Origin: Methylotenera_A sp040079935
Lineage (GTDB): Bacteria > Pseudomonadota > Gammaproteobacteria > Burkholderiales > Methylophilaceae
DNA length: 39,283 bases
NCBI GenBank assembly: GCA_040079935.1
Contig: JBEBJI010000021.1
Span: 1-39,283, forward strand
Reading direction: 5' to 3'
Shown: positions 7,623 through 15,199 of the stretch, piece after piece
Layout: each line of letters starts with the position of its first letter
Numbering within the stretch: position 1 is the stretch's first letter
Notes under the pieces: generated by a model
Told to the model about the DNA's origin: nothing
Seen by the model: only the letters and a program-made list of their open reading frames with translations
Database searches by the model: none
Translations under genes and position numbers: made by a program

Positions 7623-8570
7623 TTAGTAATGCTCACGATATTTTTTACGTATTAAATGGCCTATAACATTAAAGCATAATGTCATTGCCATTAACACTAA
7701 GCCAGCCGCAAAAATACTTTGGTAACCAATACTGCCGTGAGGCAAGTCACCCTGAGTCACTTGTACGATATATGACGTAATGGTGGCAGCACTTTCTGTT
7801 GGATTAAAGCTTAACTTAGGTTCTAAACCAGCGGCTACTGCCACCACCATGGTCTCGCCCACGGCGCGCGAAATACCTAAAATATAAGCTGCAACAATCC
7901 CAGAAATTGCGGCTGGCGTCACCACGCGTACAGCGGTTTGGAATCGTGTTGCGCCCATGGCATAGCTACCTTCGCGCATGCTCATCGGTACTGCTCGCAT
8001 GGCATCCTCTGCCACTGATGCAATGTAGGGAACTATCATAATGCCCATCACAAGACCAGCACTAAGCATATTAAACCCTGGTAAATCTGGGAATATTTTT
8101 TGTAAAATGGGTGTTAAAAATAACAGTGCAAAATAGCCAAACACAATCGTTGGCACACCTACCAACAACTCTAGTATTGGCTTAACAATTTCACGTGTTT
8201 TATGTGAAGCAAATTCTGATAAATAAATCGCAGCAATCGTGCCAACTGGAATCGCTAAAGCTAGCGCCACGGCCGAGGTAGTAAGCGTACCGGAAACCAG
8301 CGGCATAATGCCGTAGTGCGCGTCTTCAAACAGCGGTGTCCATTGCGTGTCAGTAAAAAAATCAACCACCGAGACCGTTTTAAAAAAACTAAGTGATTCG
8401 TAAAGCAGTACGCCGACAATGGATAGCGTGGTAGCAACTGCTGAAAGTGCTGCTAACATCAAAATAAATTCGATGATGCGCTCTTTAATATTGCGGCGCA
8501 CATTTTTAGCGAGCCTAGGACTAATGGTTAAATCAATCGATGGTGTAAGCATTGTGGTAGCAGTATTCAT
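7623..8570 (-). CDS. pstC: Phosphate ABC transporter permease PstC
   Basis: This is a 315-residue permease with six membrane helices, the EAA-like loop MREGSYAMGATRFQTAVRVV and the segment ISRAVGETMVVAVAAG shared by PstC proteins. The long N-terminal cytoplasmic tail (about 35 residues) is normal for the family. It is separated from pstS by 113 bases that contain a strong terminator-like hairpin, so its expression is probably lower than that of pstS. Confidence 0.95.
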   Translation of the reverse strand: MNTATTMLTPSIDLTISPRLAKNVRRNIKERIIEFILMLAALSAVATTLSIVGVLLYESLSFFKTVSVVDFFTDTQWTPLFEDAHYGIMPLVSGTLTTSAVALALAIPVGTIAAIYLSEFASHKTREIVKPILELLVGVPTIVFGYFALLFLTPILQKIFPDLPGFNMLSAGLVMGIMIVPYIASVAEDAMRAVPMSMREGSYAMGATRFQTAVRVVTPAAISGIVAAYILGISRAVGETMVVAVAAGLEPKLSFNPTESAATITSYIVQVTQGDLPHGSIGYQSIFAAGLVLMAMTLCFNVIGHLIRKKYREHY

Positions 8571-8646
8571 AGTGATTAGACTTACTTATTGTAGCCGAAA
8601 ATATAGACATGGATATATGTCCGCATTGATAAATCTAGCACAAACA

Positions 8647-8673
8647 AAAGGGAGTGGTAAAACCACTCCCTTT
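8647..8673 (-). terminator. Intra-operon terminator/attenuator between pstS and pstC
   Basis: A perfect 11-base inverted repeat (AAAGGGAGTGG / CCACTCCCTTT) with a 5-base loop lies 10 bases after the pstS stop codon. On the minus strand it runs into TTTTGTTTG, a passable U-rich tail. Partial termination here would give far more binding protein than permease, as is usual for this kind of operon. Confidence 0.8.
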
Positions 8674-8683
8674 ATGAAAACAA

Positions 8684-9676
8684 TTACTTGATTCTGTCTA
8701 GCAAATCAGTAATTTTAATACCCACTTCGTTTTTGCCACCAAAGCCTGTACCTGGCTTCATGGCTTTAAAGTGTGCCTTAACAGCTGTGTAATCAGCCGT
8801 TGGTAGCGGAACGTATTTCACTTCTTTTACCAATGTAGGTGCGTTTTCAAGGTAGAAATTCACAAACGCTTTTACTTCAGGTTTGAAAGCAGCAGCAGTT
8901 GCATTGACGTAAATAAAAATCGGACGCGCTAGAGGTTGGTATGTACCATTTTCTACAGTTTCTACTGAAGGCAGAATTGCAGGACCACCTGTTTTAGCAG
9001 AAATAGGAATCGCTCTTAATTTGTCTTTATTTTCTTCGTAGTAAGCCATGCCAAAGTAAGCCAAACCACCAACGTTGCCCGTAACGCCTTGCACTAACAC
9101 GTTGTCATCCTCAGACGGCGTGTAATCTGTACGGTGCGCTTTTGATTTACCGTTAATAGCTTCAGAAAAGTAATCGAAGGTACCTGAAGCAGTGCCTGGA
9201 CCATATAAACCCATTTTTTTATCTGGGTAAGCTGGGTTTACATCTTTCCAGTTTTTAACGCTAGAACCTGGGCCCCAGATTTTTTTCAATTCATCAACAC
9301 TTAGGCTTTTTACCCAATCATTTTTGTCGTTTACTACTACAGTTAAAGCATCGTAAGCAATTGGCAACTCGATGTATTGAATACCCGCTTCTTTACAAGC
9401 ATCCATCTCTTTTTGTGAGATAGGGCGCGAAGCATCAGAGATATCGGTTTCACCACGGCAGAACTTTTTAAAGCCGCCGCCAGTGCCAGATTCGCCAACG
9501 GTCACTTTTACTTTGGTTGATTTCTGAAACTCTTCTGCAACAGCTTCAGTAATTGGATAAACCGTACTTGAGCCATCAATTTTGATGATTTTTTCTGCAG
9601 CGAGTGCCGTGTTTACGTTGAATGTAGCCGCTAAAACAGCCGCTACGGATAATAATTTAACAAACTTAGTTTGCAT
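8684..9676 (-). CDS. pstS: Phosphate-binding periplasmic protein PstS
   Basis: This 330-residue precursor has a clear signal peptide (MQTKFVKLLSVAAVLAATF, ending NTALA before AEKIIKIDG). IDGSSTVYPITEAVAEEF, VGESGTGGGFKKFCRGETDISDASRPI and GPGTASGTFDYF are the phosphate-binding loops of PstS. I use ATG 9676 because GGAGA stands about 6 bases upstream and the signal peptide starts there; the longer frame to 9715 has neither. It delivers phosphate to PstCAB. A PHO box and -10 lie about 100 bases upstream. Confidence 0.97.
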   Translation of the reverse strand: MQTKFVKLLSVAAVLAATFNVNTALAAEKIIKIDGSSTVYPITEAVAEEFQKSTKVKVTVGESGTGGGFKKFCRGETDISDASRPISQKEMDACKEAGIQYIELPIAYDALTVVVNDKNDWVKSLSVDELKKIWGPGSSVKNWKDVNPAYPDKKMGLYGPGTASGTFDYFSEAINGKSKAHRTDYTPSEDDNVLVQGVTGNVGGLAYFGMAYYEENKDKLRAIPISAKTGGPAILPSVETVENGTYQPLARPIFIYVNATAAAFKPEVKAFVNFYLENAPTLVKEVKYVPLPTADYTAVKAHFKAMKPGTGFGGKNEVGIKITDLLDRIK

Positions 9677-9758
9677 TGAAATCTCCATATAAGTAAATAA
9701 ATGTACTGCAGTCACATTAACGGGCGATTGTGAAAGCTGCCTACAACATTTAATGAAG

Positions 9759-9792
9759 ATTGTATAAAGTTTTTATGACAGAATTGTGACAA
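9759..9792 (-). promoter_or_regulatory. PHO box and -10 of the pst operon
   Basis: On the minus strand TTGTCAC (9792-9786) and CTGTCAT (9781-9775) are separated by AATT, followed ten bases later by TACAAT (9764-9759). The box replaces a -35 element, the normal layout of a PhoB-activated promoter. Confidence 0.88.
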
Positions 9793-9802
9793 AATTTGAT
9801 TT

Positions 9803-9821
9803 CAACATTTTGAAAATGTTG
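9803..9821 (-). terminator. AT-rich hairpin downstream of pit (weak terminator candidate)
   Basis: CAACATTTT and AAAATGTTG form a perfect inverted repeat around a single base, 20 bases after the pit stop codon and just upstream of the pst PHO box. It is AT-rich and lacks a clear U-run, so termination would be weak. Confidence 0.35.
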
Positions 9822-9841
9822 TTAAACACCGAATGAGTTTG

Positions 9842-10837
9842 CTACAAAAAAGTCTTGCCAAAATAGTAAGCAGTTGCAGCAATTAAGCCAGAGCAAGGAA
9901 TAGTTAGCACCCACGCCCAGACAATACGCGAAGCCAAGCCCCAGCGTACGGCAGAGGCGCGGCGAGACAGCCCCACCCCAACGATCGCACCAGTAATGGT
10001 GTGTGTGGTAGAAACGGGAATGCCTAGCCATGTGGCTAAAAACAATGCAATCGCACCAGAAGTTTGTGCACAGAAAGCGCCAGAAGGTCGGATGCGCGTG
10101 ATGCCCATGCCCATGGTACGCACAATGCGCCAGCCGCCAAATAGCGTGCCTAGCGCCATGGCTAAGTGGCAAGAAATAATCACCCACATTTGTATGTCAA
10201 ACCCTTTTTGGTAACCGTTTGCCACCAATAGCACAGTAATAATGCCCATGGTTTTTTGCGCATCGTTACCGCCATGGCCCAAGCTATAGAGTGAGGAAGA
10301 TATAAATTGCAACTTGTTAAATCGACTTTCGGTTGGGTAGGGCGAGGACTTTTCAAACAGCCAGAGCACAATTACCATTAATATAAGTGCCAGTAACATG
10401 CCAAACATAGGCGAAATAATAATGAATACAGAGGTTTTAATTAGCCCGCCAGCAATGATGGCGCTGGTGCCGCCTTTCGCCACACCCGCTCCCACCAAGC
10501 CGCCCACCAGTGCATGCGATGAAGATGACGGAATGCCCAACCACCAAGTAATTAAATTCCAGGTGATTGCACCACAAAGCGCACCAAATATGACGGCATT
10601 ATTGACAATATCAGGGTCAATCAAGCCCTTACCAACCATTTTTGCAACAGCAGTGCCAAACACTAAAAAAGCAATAAAGTTAAAAAATGCTGCCCACAAC
10701 ACGGCTGCCTGCGGTGTAAGTAATCGCGTAGAAACCATGAGCGCGATGGAGTTTGCTGCATCGTGGAAGCCATTCATAAAGTCGAATATGAGCGCTACCG
10801 CCACCAGCACCATCATGATGAGAATTGCGTGTTCCAT
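9842..10837 (-). CDS. pit: Low-affinity inorganic phosphate transporter (PiT family)
   Basis: This 331-residue membrane protein carries both PiT repeats: FDFMNGFHDAANSIALMVST near the N-terminus and SLYSLGHGGNDAQKTMGI in the middle, and GIPSSSSHALVGGLVGAG with GIPVSTTHTITGAIVGVG as the paired second motifs. It imports metal-phosphate by proton or sodium symport and would serve when phosphate is plentiful. It starts 9 bases after the DUF47 gene, with a purine-rich GGGGTGG upstream, so the two are one operon. It is shorter than E. coli PitA, which has a long central loop. Confidence 0.94.
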   Translation of the reverse strand: MEHAILIMMVLVAVALIFDFMNGFHDAANSIALMVSTRLLTPQAAVLWAAFFNFIAFLVFGTAVAKMVGKGLIDPDIVNNAVIFGALCGAITWNLITWWLGIPSSSSHALVGGLVGAGVAKGGTSAIIAGGLIKTSVFIIISPMFGMLLALILMVIVLWLFEKSSPYPTESRFNKLQFISSSLYSLGHGGNDAQKTMGIITVLLVANGYQKGFDIQMWVIISCHLAMALGTLFGGWRIVRTMGMGITRIRPSGAFCAQTSGAIALFLATWLGIPVSTTHTITGAIVGVGLSRRASAVRWGLASRIVWAWVLTIPCSGLIAATAYYFGKTFL

Positions 10838-10846
10838 CGTCCACCC

Positions 10847-11503
10847 CTAGATGCGTTCTAACACAACGCCGTGAATGACGTCGGACACGTCTTGGCAGCT
10901 ATCAATGGCCTCTTCAAATAAGTCGTATAACTCTCTCGAGCGAATGAGCGCTCGCGCGTCAGTCTCTTCAGCAAATAAGCGTTGCATGCCTGCGCGCATC
11001 ACGTGGTCACCTTCACCCTCAATGCTATTAATCTCTTCGCAAGTGTGCATAATGCGCACTGCATTTTTCATATCAGATAGCATGTGCACTGTGTCGCGTA
11101 CTTTTTCAGAGGCGCGTAATAAAATTTGTGCCAGCGCCACCATTTCGGGTGTAAAGCTAGATTGGCCGTAGATTTTCGCGCTTTGTGGAATGTCTTCCAT
11201 GTAATCAATAATGTCATCTAGCGCCATGGCCAGTTCGCGAATTTCGCGCCTATCGAACGGAGTAATAAAGGTTTTATGCAGCGAAAGTAAAATCTCTTTG
11301 GTGTACTCATCCGCTTCAGATTCAATCGTTCTAATCTCTGCAAAGTATTGCTCAAACTTTTCGGTTTCGCTAACGGCAGTCATCATAGCAAGCACTTTTG
11401 AGCACCGCACCGCACAATCTGCTAAGTTGTTAAATAGCACAAAATAATTATCGCTGTGCGGCGAAATTGCAGACATTATTCGACTGAAAACGCCACTTGC
11501 CAT
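10847..11503 (-). CDS. PhoU-like DUF47 protein, Pit accessory
   Basis: This 218-residue all-helical protein is of the DUF47 (PhoU-like, TIGR00153) family. It includes ALDDIIDYMEDIPQSAKIYG and IESEADEYTKEILLSLHKTFITPFDR, typical of that family. DUF47 genes commonly stand directly upstream of pit, as here, and are thought to modulate Pit activity. The ATG at 11503 has GGGAG upstream. It is distinct from phoU at 5117, which belongs to the pst operon. Confidence 0.9.
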   Translation of the reverse strand: MASGVFSRIMSAISPHSDNYFVLFNNLADCAVRCSKVLAMMTAVSETEKFEQYFAEIRTIESEADEYTKEILLSLHKTFITPFDRREIRELAMALDDIIDYMEDIPQSAKIYGQSSFTPEMVALAQILLRASEKVRDTVHMLSDMKNAVRIMHTCEEINSIEGEGDHVMRAGMQRLFAEETDARALIRSRELYDLFEEAIDSCQDVSDVIHGVVLERI

Positions 11504-11589
11504 ATTGCTCTCCCTATATTTCTATTTTTTATTAAACCAATTAAGTGACTGCTAGTTTAACTTTCTATCGTCAATTCCGCGAGGAAATT

Positions 11590-11623
11590 TTGTCATAATT
11601 TTGTAATAAATCCGTAATATTTT
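11590..11623 (+). promoter_or_regulatory. PHO-box-like site upstream of arsR
   Basis: TTGTCAT and TTGTAAT are separated by AATT, and TATTTT follows after ten bases, the same spacing as at pstS, the porin and the glycosyltransferase gene. The second repeat has one clear mismatch. A separate sigma-70-like promoter (TTTACA at 11623-11628, TATATT at 11647-11652) overlaps the ArsR operator, so this site may be secondary or fortuitous. Confidence 0.42.
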
Positions 11624-11645
11624 TTACACGGCTAACTTCCTCTTG

Positions 11646-11673
11646 CTATATTTCTATATTTATGGAAATATAG
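11646..11673. promoter_or_regulatory. Putative ArsR operator
   Basis: CTATATTTC and GAAATATAG form a perfect 9-base inverted repeat around 10 bases, ending five bases before the arsR start codon. Its position over a likely -10 (TATATT, 11647-11652) fits repression by ArsR released by arsenite. Confidence 0.65.
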
Positions 11674-11677
11674 ACAC

Positions 11678-12022
11678 ATGGATAATAAATCAGCAGTCAC
11701 GATACTTGCATCGATTGCGCAAGAAGCGCGATTAGAAATTTTTCGTACGCTAGTGCAAGCAGGTATTACAGGTTTGTCGGCTGGCAGCATTGCCGAGAAG
11801 CTATGTATTCCTAATAGCACGCTGTCTTTTCACCTGAAAGAATTGAGTCATGCTGGCTTGGTAAACTCACGTCAGGAAAGCCGTTTTATTTACTATTCCG
11901 CAAACTATGAGGCTATGAATAGTCTACTGGCTTACTTGACCAAAAACTGCTGTGCAGGTCAACAAGATGGTTGTGTCGATATTACTACCTGCGAAATTCA
12001 AGAAAGGGAAGCCATATCATGA
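11678..12022 (+). CDS. arsR: ArsR-family arsenic-responsive repressor
   Basis: This 114-residue winged-helix repressor has the ArsR DNA-binding region (LSAGSIAEKLCIPNSTLSFHLKELSHAGLV). Cysteines suitable for binding As(III) occur near the C-terminus (NCCAGQQDGC) rather than as an ELCVCDL motif in helix 3. This is the C-terminal-cysteine type seen in some proteobacterial ArsR proteins. It would repress the four-gene operon until arsenite or a trivalent organoarsenical binds. The stop codon overlaps the start of the next gene (ATGA). Confidence 0.9.
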   Translation: MDNKSAVTILASIAQEARLEIFRTLVQAGITGLSAGSIAEKLCIPNSTLSFHLKELSHAGLVNSRQESRFIYYSANYEAMNSLLAYLTKNCCAGQQDGCVDITTCEIQEREAIS

Positions 12023-12471
12023 AACGTATTCACTTACATGTTGCTGTCGACGATTTGGCAAAAAGCATCAGTTTTTATAACACGCTGTTTGGTGCCTCAC
12101 CAACAGTCAAGAAGGTTGATTATGCCAAATGGATGTTAGAAGACCCACTGGTGAATTTTGCCATTAGTCAGCGTGGCGCAAAGGTCGGGTTAGACCATGT
12201 TGGTATCCAAGTGGATAACAGCGAGGAACTCGCTGATATTAAAGCGCGGCTGGAAACGGCGGATATGAATATGGTGACGCAAGAAGGCACGGTATGTTGC
12301 TATGCAAAGTCAGATAAGCACTGGGTGCAAGACCCATCAGGAATTGCTTGGGAAACTTACCATACACTAGCCAGCGCACCAACCTTTAATGATGCAGTAT
12401 CTCAAAATGACTCTGCATGTTGTGCGCCATCTGCTCAACAGGTTCAATTTATTTCGCGTCGAGGTCGCTAA
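12019..12471 (+). CDS. arsI: ArsI/CadI-like vicinal oxygen chelate protein
   Basis: This 150-residue protein is of the glyoxalase/bleomycin-resistance fold. HLHVAVDDLAKSISFYNTLFG starts the first module; GLDHVGIQV and the end WVQDPSGIAWETYHT hold likely Fe(II) ligands. The adjacent cysteines in GTVCCYAKSDK match the vicinal pair by which ArsI binds trivalent organoarsenicals, and another CC pair lies near the C-terminus (SACCAPS). ArsI is a dioxygenase that breaks the carbon-arsenic bond of methylarsenite; related CadI proteins are only known as metal-induced. I use ATG 12019 because AAGGGAA precedes it and it overlaps the arsR stop. Catalytic activity is inferred. Confidence 0.8.
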   Translation: MKRIHLHVAVDDLAKSISFYNTLFGASPTVKKVDYAKWMLEDPLVNFAISQRGAKVGLDHVGIQVDNSEELADIKARLETADMNMVTQEGTVCCYAKSDKHWVQDPSGIAWETYHTLASAPTFNDAVSQNDSACCAPSAQQVQFISRRGR

Positions 12472-12474
12472 ACT

Positions 12475-13533
12475 ATGGCAGCAGATGCAACGTCTTTAGC
12501 AATTCCTGCAAAAATTGGCAGTTTCGAACGCAATCTTACTTGGTGGGTATTGGCATGCATTGTTGTTGGCATTGGCCTAGGTAAGCTCAGCCCTGTAGTT
12601 TTTCAAACAATAGGGGACATTAAGCTTGCTGAAGTTAATTTAATTGTCGCAGGGCTGATTTGGTTAATGACTATCCCTATGTTATTAAAAATTGACTTTC
12701 GCGCTATGGGTGATGTGCTACAACATAGCAAAGGTATCGGTGTTACCCTTTTTATCAACTGGATTGTGAAGCCCTTTTCTATGGCTTTGCTCGCATGGAT
12801 ATTTATCCGGCATTTATTTTTTGCCTACCTGCCCGCAGAGCAGATAGATAGCTACATTGCCGGGCTAATATTGCTGGCGGCTGCACCATGTACGGCCATG
12901 GTCTTTGTATGGAGTAGCTTATGCGGAGGTGAGCCTAAATTTACCCTATCTCAAGTAGCCATTAATGACGCCATAATGTTATTGGCTTTCGCACCTCTGG
13001 TGGCTTTGCTACTTGGTTTATCAAGCATCACCGTTCCTTGGGGCACACTTTTCTTATCCGTATTGCTATTTATTGTAGTGCCAGTGGTTGTCAGCCAGCT
13101 ATGGCGTAAGTTATTGCTATCAAAAAGTCAAAATGCTTTAGACGAAACGCTTAAACGATTGCACCCGATATCGCTCTCGGCGCTACTTGCTACACTTGTT
13201 TTACTGTTTGGCTTTCAAGGACAGCAAATCCTTGCTCAGCCAATAATTATTGGTTTACTGGCAGTGCCCATTATTATTCAGGTTTACTTCAACTCTATGT
13301 TGGCCTATTGGCTTAACAAAAAATTGAAAGTAGCGCATTGTGTGGCAGGACCCTCTGCATTAATTGGCGCATCGAATTTTTTTGAGTTGGCAGTTGCTAC
13401 CGCCATTGCTTTATTTGGTTTTAATTCTGGGGCTGCGCTTGCAACAGTCGTAGGAGTGTTAATAGAAGTGCCAGTCATGCTCTCAATTGTGTCAATTGTG
13501 AATCGTAGCCGTAATTGGTATGAAAAAAATTAA
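12475..13533 (+). CDS. acr3: ACR3-family arsenite efflux permease
   Basis: This 352-residue protein has about ten membrane helices and conserved ACR3 segments: WLMTIPMLLKIDFRAM, AAPCTAMVFVWSSLCGGEP with the essential Cys, and GASNFFELAVATAIALFG near the C-terminus. It exports arsenite using the proton gradient. It begins 3 bases after arsI and is clearly cotranscribed. It is not an ArsB-type pump, which has a different fold. Confidence 0.95.
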   Translation: MAADATSLAIPAKIGSFERNLTWWVLACIVVGIGLGKLSPVVFQTIGDIKLAEVNLIVAGLIWLMTIPMLLKIDFRAMGDVLQHSKGIGVTLFINWIVKPFSMALLAWIFIRHLFFAYLPAEQIDSYIAGLILLAAAPCTAMVFVWSSLCGGEPKFTLSQVAINDAIMLLAFAPLVALLLGLSSITVPWGTLFLSVLLFIVVPVVVSQLWRKLLLSKSQNALDETLKRLHPISLSALLATLVLLFGFQGQQILAQPIIIGLLAVPIIIQVYFNSMLAYWLNKKLKVAHCVAGPSALIGASNFFELAVATAIALFGFNSGAALATVVGVLIEVPVMLSIVSIVNRSRNWYEKN

Positions 13534-13548
13534 CGTAAGAGATTAATA

Positions 13549-14025
13549 ATGAATATTTTATTTTTATGCACAGGCAATTCTTGCCGTTCTATTTTGGCAG
13601 AAGCTACATATAACGCACTTGCGCCAAAAGGCATGCGGGCTATGAGTGCCGGTAGCAAACCGACGGGTGAGGTACATCCCCGTTCGATTGTTCTGCTTAA
13701 TAGCAAAGGTATTTCTACTGAAGGCTATTTTAGTAAATCTTGGGATGATTTGCCGACTGTTCCTGATGTGGTGATTACTGTGTGTGGTAACGCTGCTGGC
13801 GAAACCTGCCCCGCATATTTGGGTAATGTCATACGTGCGCATTGGGGTGTAGAAGATCCTGCTAAAGTCACAGGCTCGGACGCTGAAATTAACGCGAGCT
13901 TTGAACACGCTTATCAAGTTTTACGTAAGCGCATTGAAGCATTTTTAGCGTTACCAATCAGCATACTGCAAGCAGATAAAACAGTCTTCCAAAGCGCGCT
14001 GGATGACATCGGTAAGCTCTCCTAA
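13549..14025 (+). CDS. arsC: Arsenate reductase, low-molecular-weight phosphatase type
   Basis: This 158-residue protein has the CTGNSCRS phosphatase loop (C-x5-R) at the N-terminus and VEDPAKVTG with the general-acid Asp. A Cys pair in VCGNAAGETCP fits the relay cysteines of thioredoxin-coupled ArsC (Bacillus/Staphylococcus class). It reduces arsenate to arsenite for export by Acr3. It starts 15 bases after acr3 and ends the operon; no terminator hairpin is visible before prfB. Confidence 0.92.
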   Translation: MNILFLCTGNSCRSILAEATYNALAPKGMRAMSAGSKPTGEVHPRSIVLLNSKGISTEGYFSKSWDDLPTVPDVVITVCGNAAGETCPAYLGNVIRAHWGVEDPAKVTGSDAEINASFEHAYQVLRKRIEAFLALPISILQADKTVFQSALDDIGKLS

Positions 14026-14043
14026 AAGTTGCCGTGATTACTG

Positions 14044-14049
14044 TATAAT
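14044..14049 (+). promoter_or_regulatory. -10 element of the prfB-lysS promoter
   Basis: A perfect TATAAT stands 29 bases before the prfB start codon. No good -35 is present at 16-18 bases, so strength rests on the -10. Confidence 0.5.
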
Positions 14050-14078
14050 CTCGTTTTTAGAATCAAGTAGCAGCAACC

Positions 14079-15183
14079 ATGGAAGCCGAACAACTTAACC
14101 AAATTGCCAACCGTTTAATTGACCTAAACGAACGTAATCAAGCCCTTCGGGGGTATCTTTGACTTCGAAAACAAAGCGCAAAAACTAGAAGAAGTGAATG
14201 GGTTGATGGAAGACCCAAAAATTTGGGATAACGCCGAAAAAGCGCAAAAACTCGGCAAAGAAAAACGCAGCTTAGAGCTCATCGTCCATAATCTACAAAG
14301 CCTAGAAAGCAATTTAAAAGACGCCAAAGAGCTATTTGAAATGGCGCGTGAAGAAAGCGACGACGACACGCTGATGAGTGTGAATGCGGATACGCAGGCA
14401 CTTGAAAAGCAGATCGAAGACATGGAATTTAAACGCATGTTTTCGGGCGAGTTGGACGGCGCCAATTGTTTTATCGAGTTTCAATCAGGCAGCGGCGGCA
14501 CAGAGGCGCAAGATTGGGCGGCGATGTTGTTGCGCATGTATTTGCGTTATTGCGAGCGCAAAGGTTTTAAAGTGGAAGTGCTGGAAGAAACTGATGGTGA
14601 CGTGGCTGGTATCAAAGGCGCGTCGATTAAGGTTTCTGGCGATTATGCCTACGGCACTTTACGTACAGAAAATGGCGTACACAGGTTGGTGCGCAAATCG
14701 CCGTTCGATTCTAATGCCAAACGCCACACATCGTTCGCCAGCGTGCAGATTTTCCCCGAAGTAGATGATTCAATACAAATAGACATCAACCCAGCTGATT
14801 TGCGCATCGATACTTATCGCGCTTCGGGGGCGGGTGGGCAGCATATTAACAAAACCGATTCTGCCGTGCGCATTACACATTTGCCAACAAACGTCGTTGT
14901 GCAATGTCAAAACGACAGAAGCCAGCACCGCAACCGCGAAGAAGCCATGAACATGCTAAAAGGCGCGTTGTATAATTTGGAATTAAATAAGCGCAACGCC
15001 GATAAACAGGCACTGGAAGATGCCAAAACCGACATCGGCTGGGGTCATCAAATCCGCAGTTATGTGCTGGACCAAGGCCGCATTAAAGATTTACGCACCA
15101 ATGTGGAAATCGGAAATACGCAAGGCGTGCTGGATGGCGACCTTGACCCATTTATACAAGTGAGTTTAAAGCAAGGCGTTTAG
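14079..15183 (+). CDS. prfB: Peptide chain release factor 2, with programmed +1 frameshift
   Basis: RF2 recognises UGA and UAA stop codons and triggers peptide release. The gene is in two frames: ATG 14079 to the in-frame TGA at 14160-14162, then +1 to the stop at 15183. The joined protein is about 367 residues, normal for RF2. Visible marks are KSPFDSNAKRHTSFASV (SPF codon-recognition motif) and RASGAGGQHINKTDSAVRITH with the GGQ catalytic motif. The zero-frame leader encodes 27 codons ending in Leu (CTT), and the shifted frame resumes with GAC. It is followed 16 bases later by lysS, an arrangement shared with many proteobacteria. Confidence 0.97.
14147..14163 (+). promoter_or_regulatory. 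RF2 autoregulatory frameshift site
   Basis: The Shine-Dalgarno-like CGGGGG and the slippery CTT-TGA-C have the same spacing as in E. coli prfB (GGGGGTATCTTTGAC is identical). When RF2 is scarce, ribosomes pause at TGA and shift +1, restoring RF2 synthesis. Confidence 0.97.
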
Positions 15184-15199
15184 TTTAGGATATAAAAAT

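Noticed and set aside
10398..10850. 150-codon open frame antisense to pit
   Set aside because: It is a reverse shadow of a PiT-family gene, whose motifs are clear on the other strand.
14160..14162. In-frame TGA taken as a nonsense mutation in prfB
   Set aside because: The surrounding bases are the standard RF2 frameshift signal, so the gene is intact.
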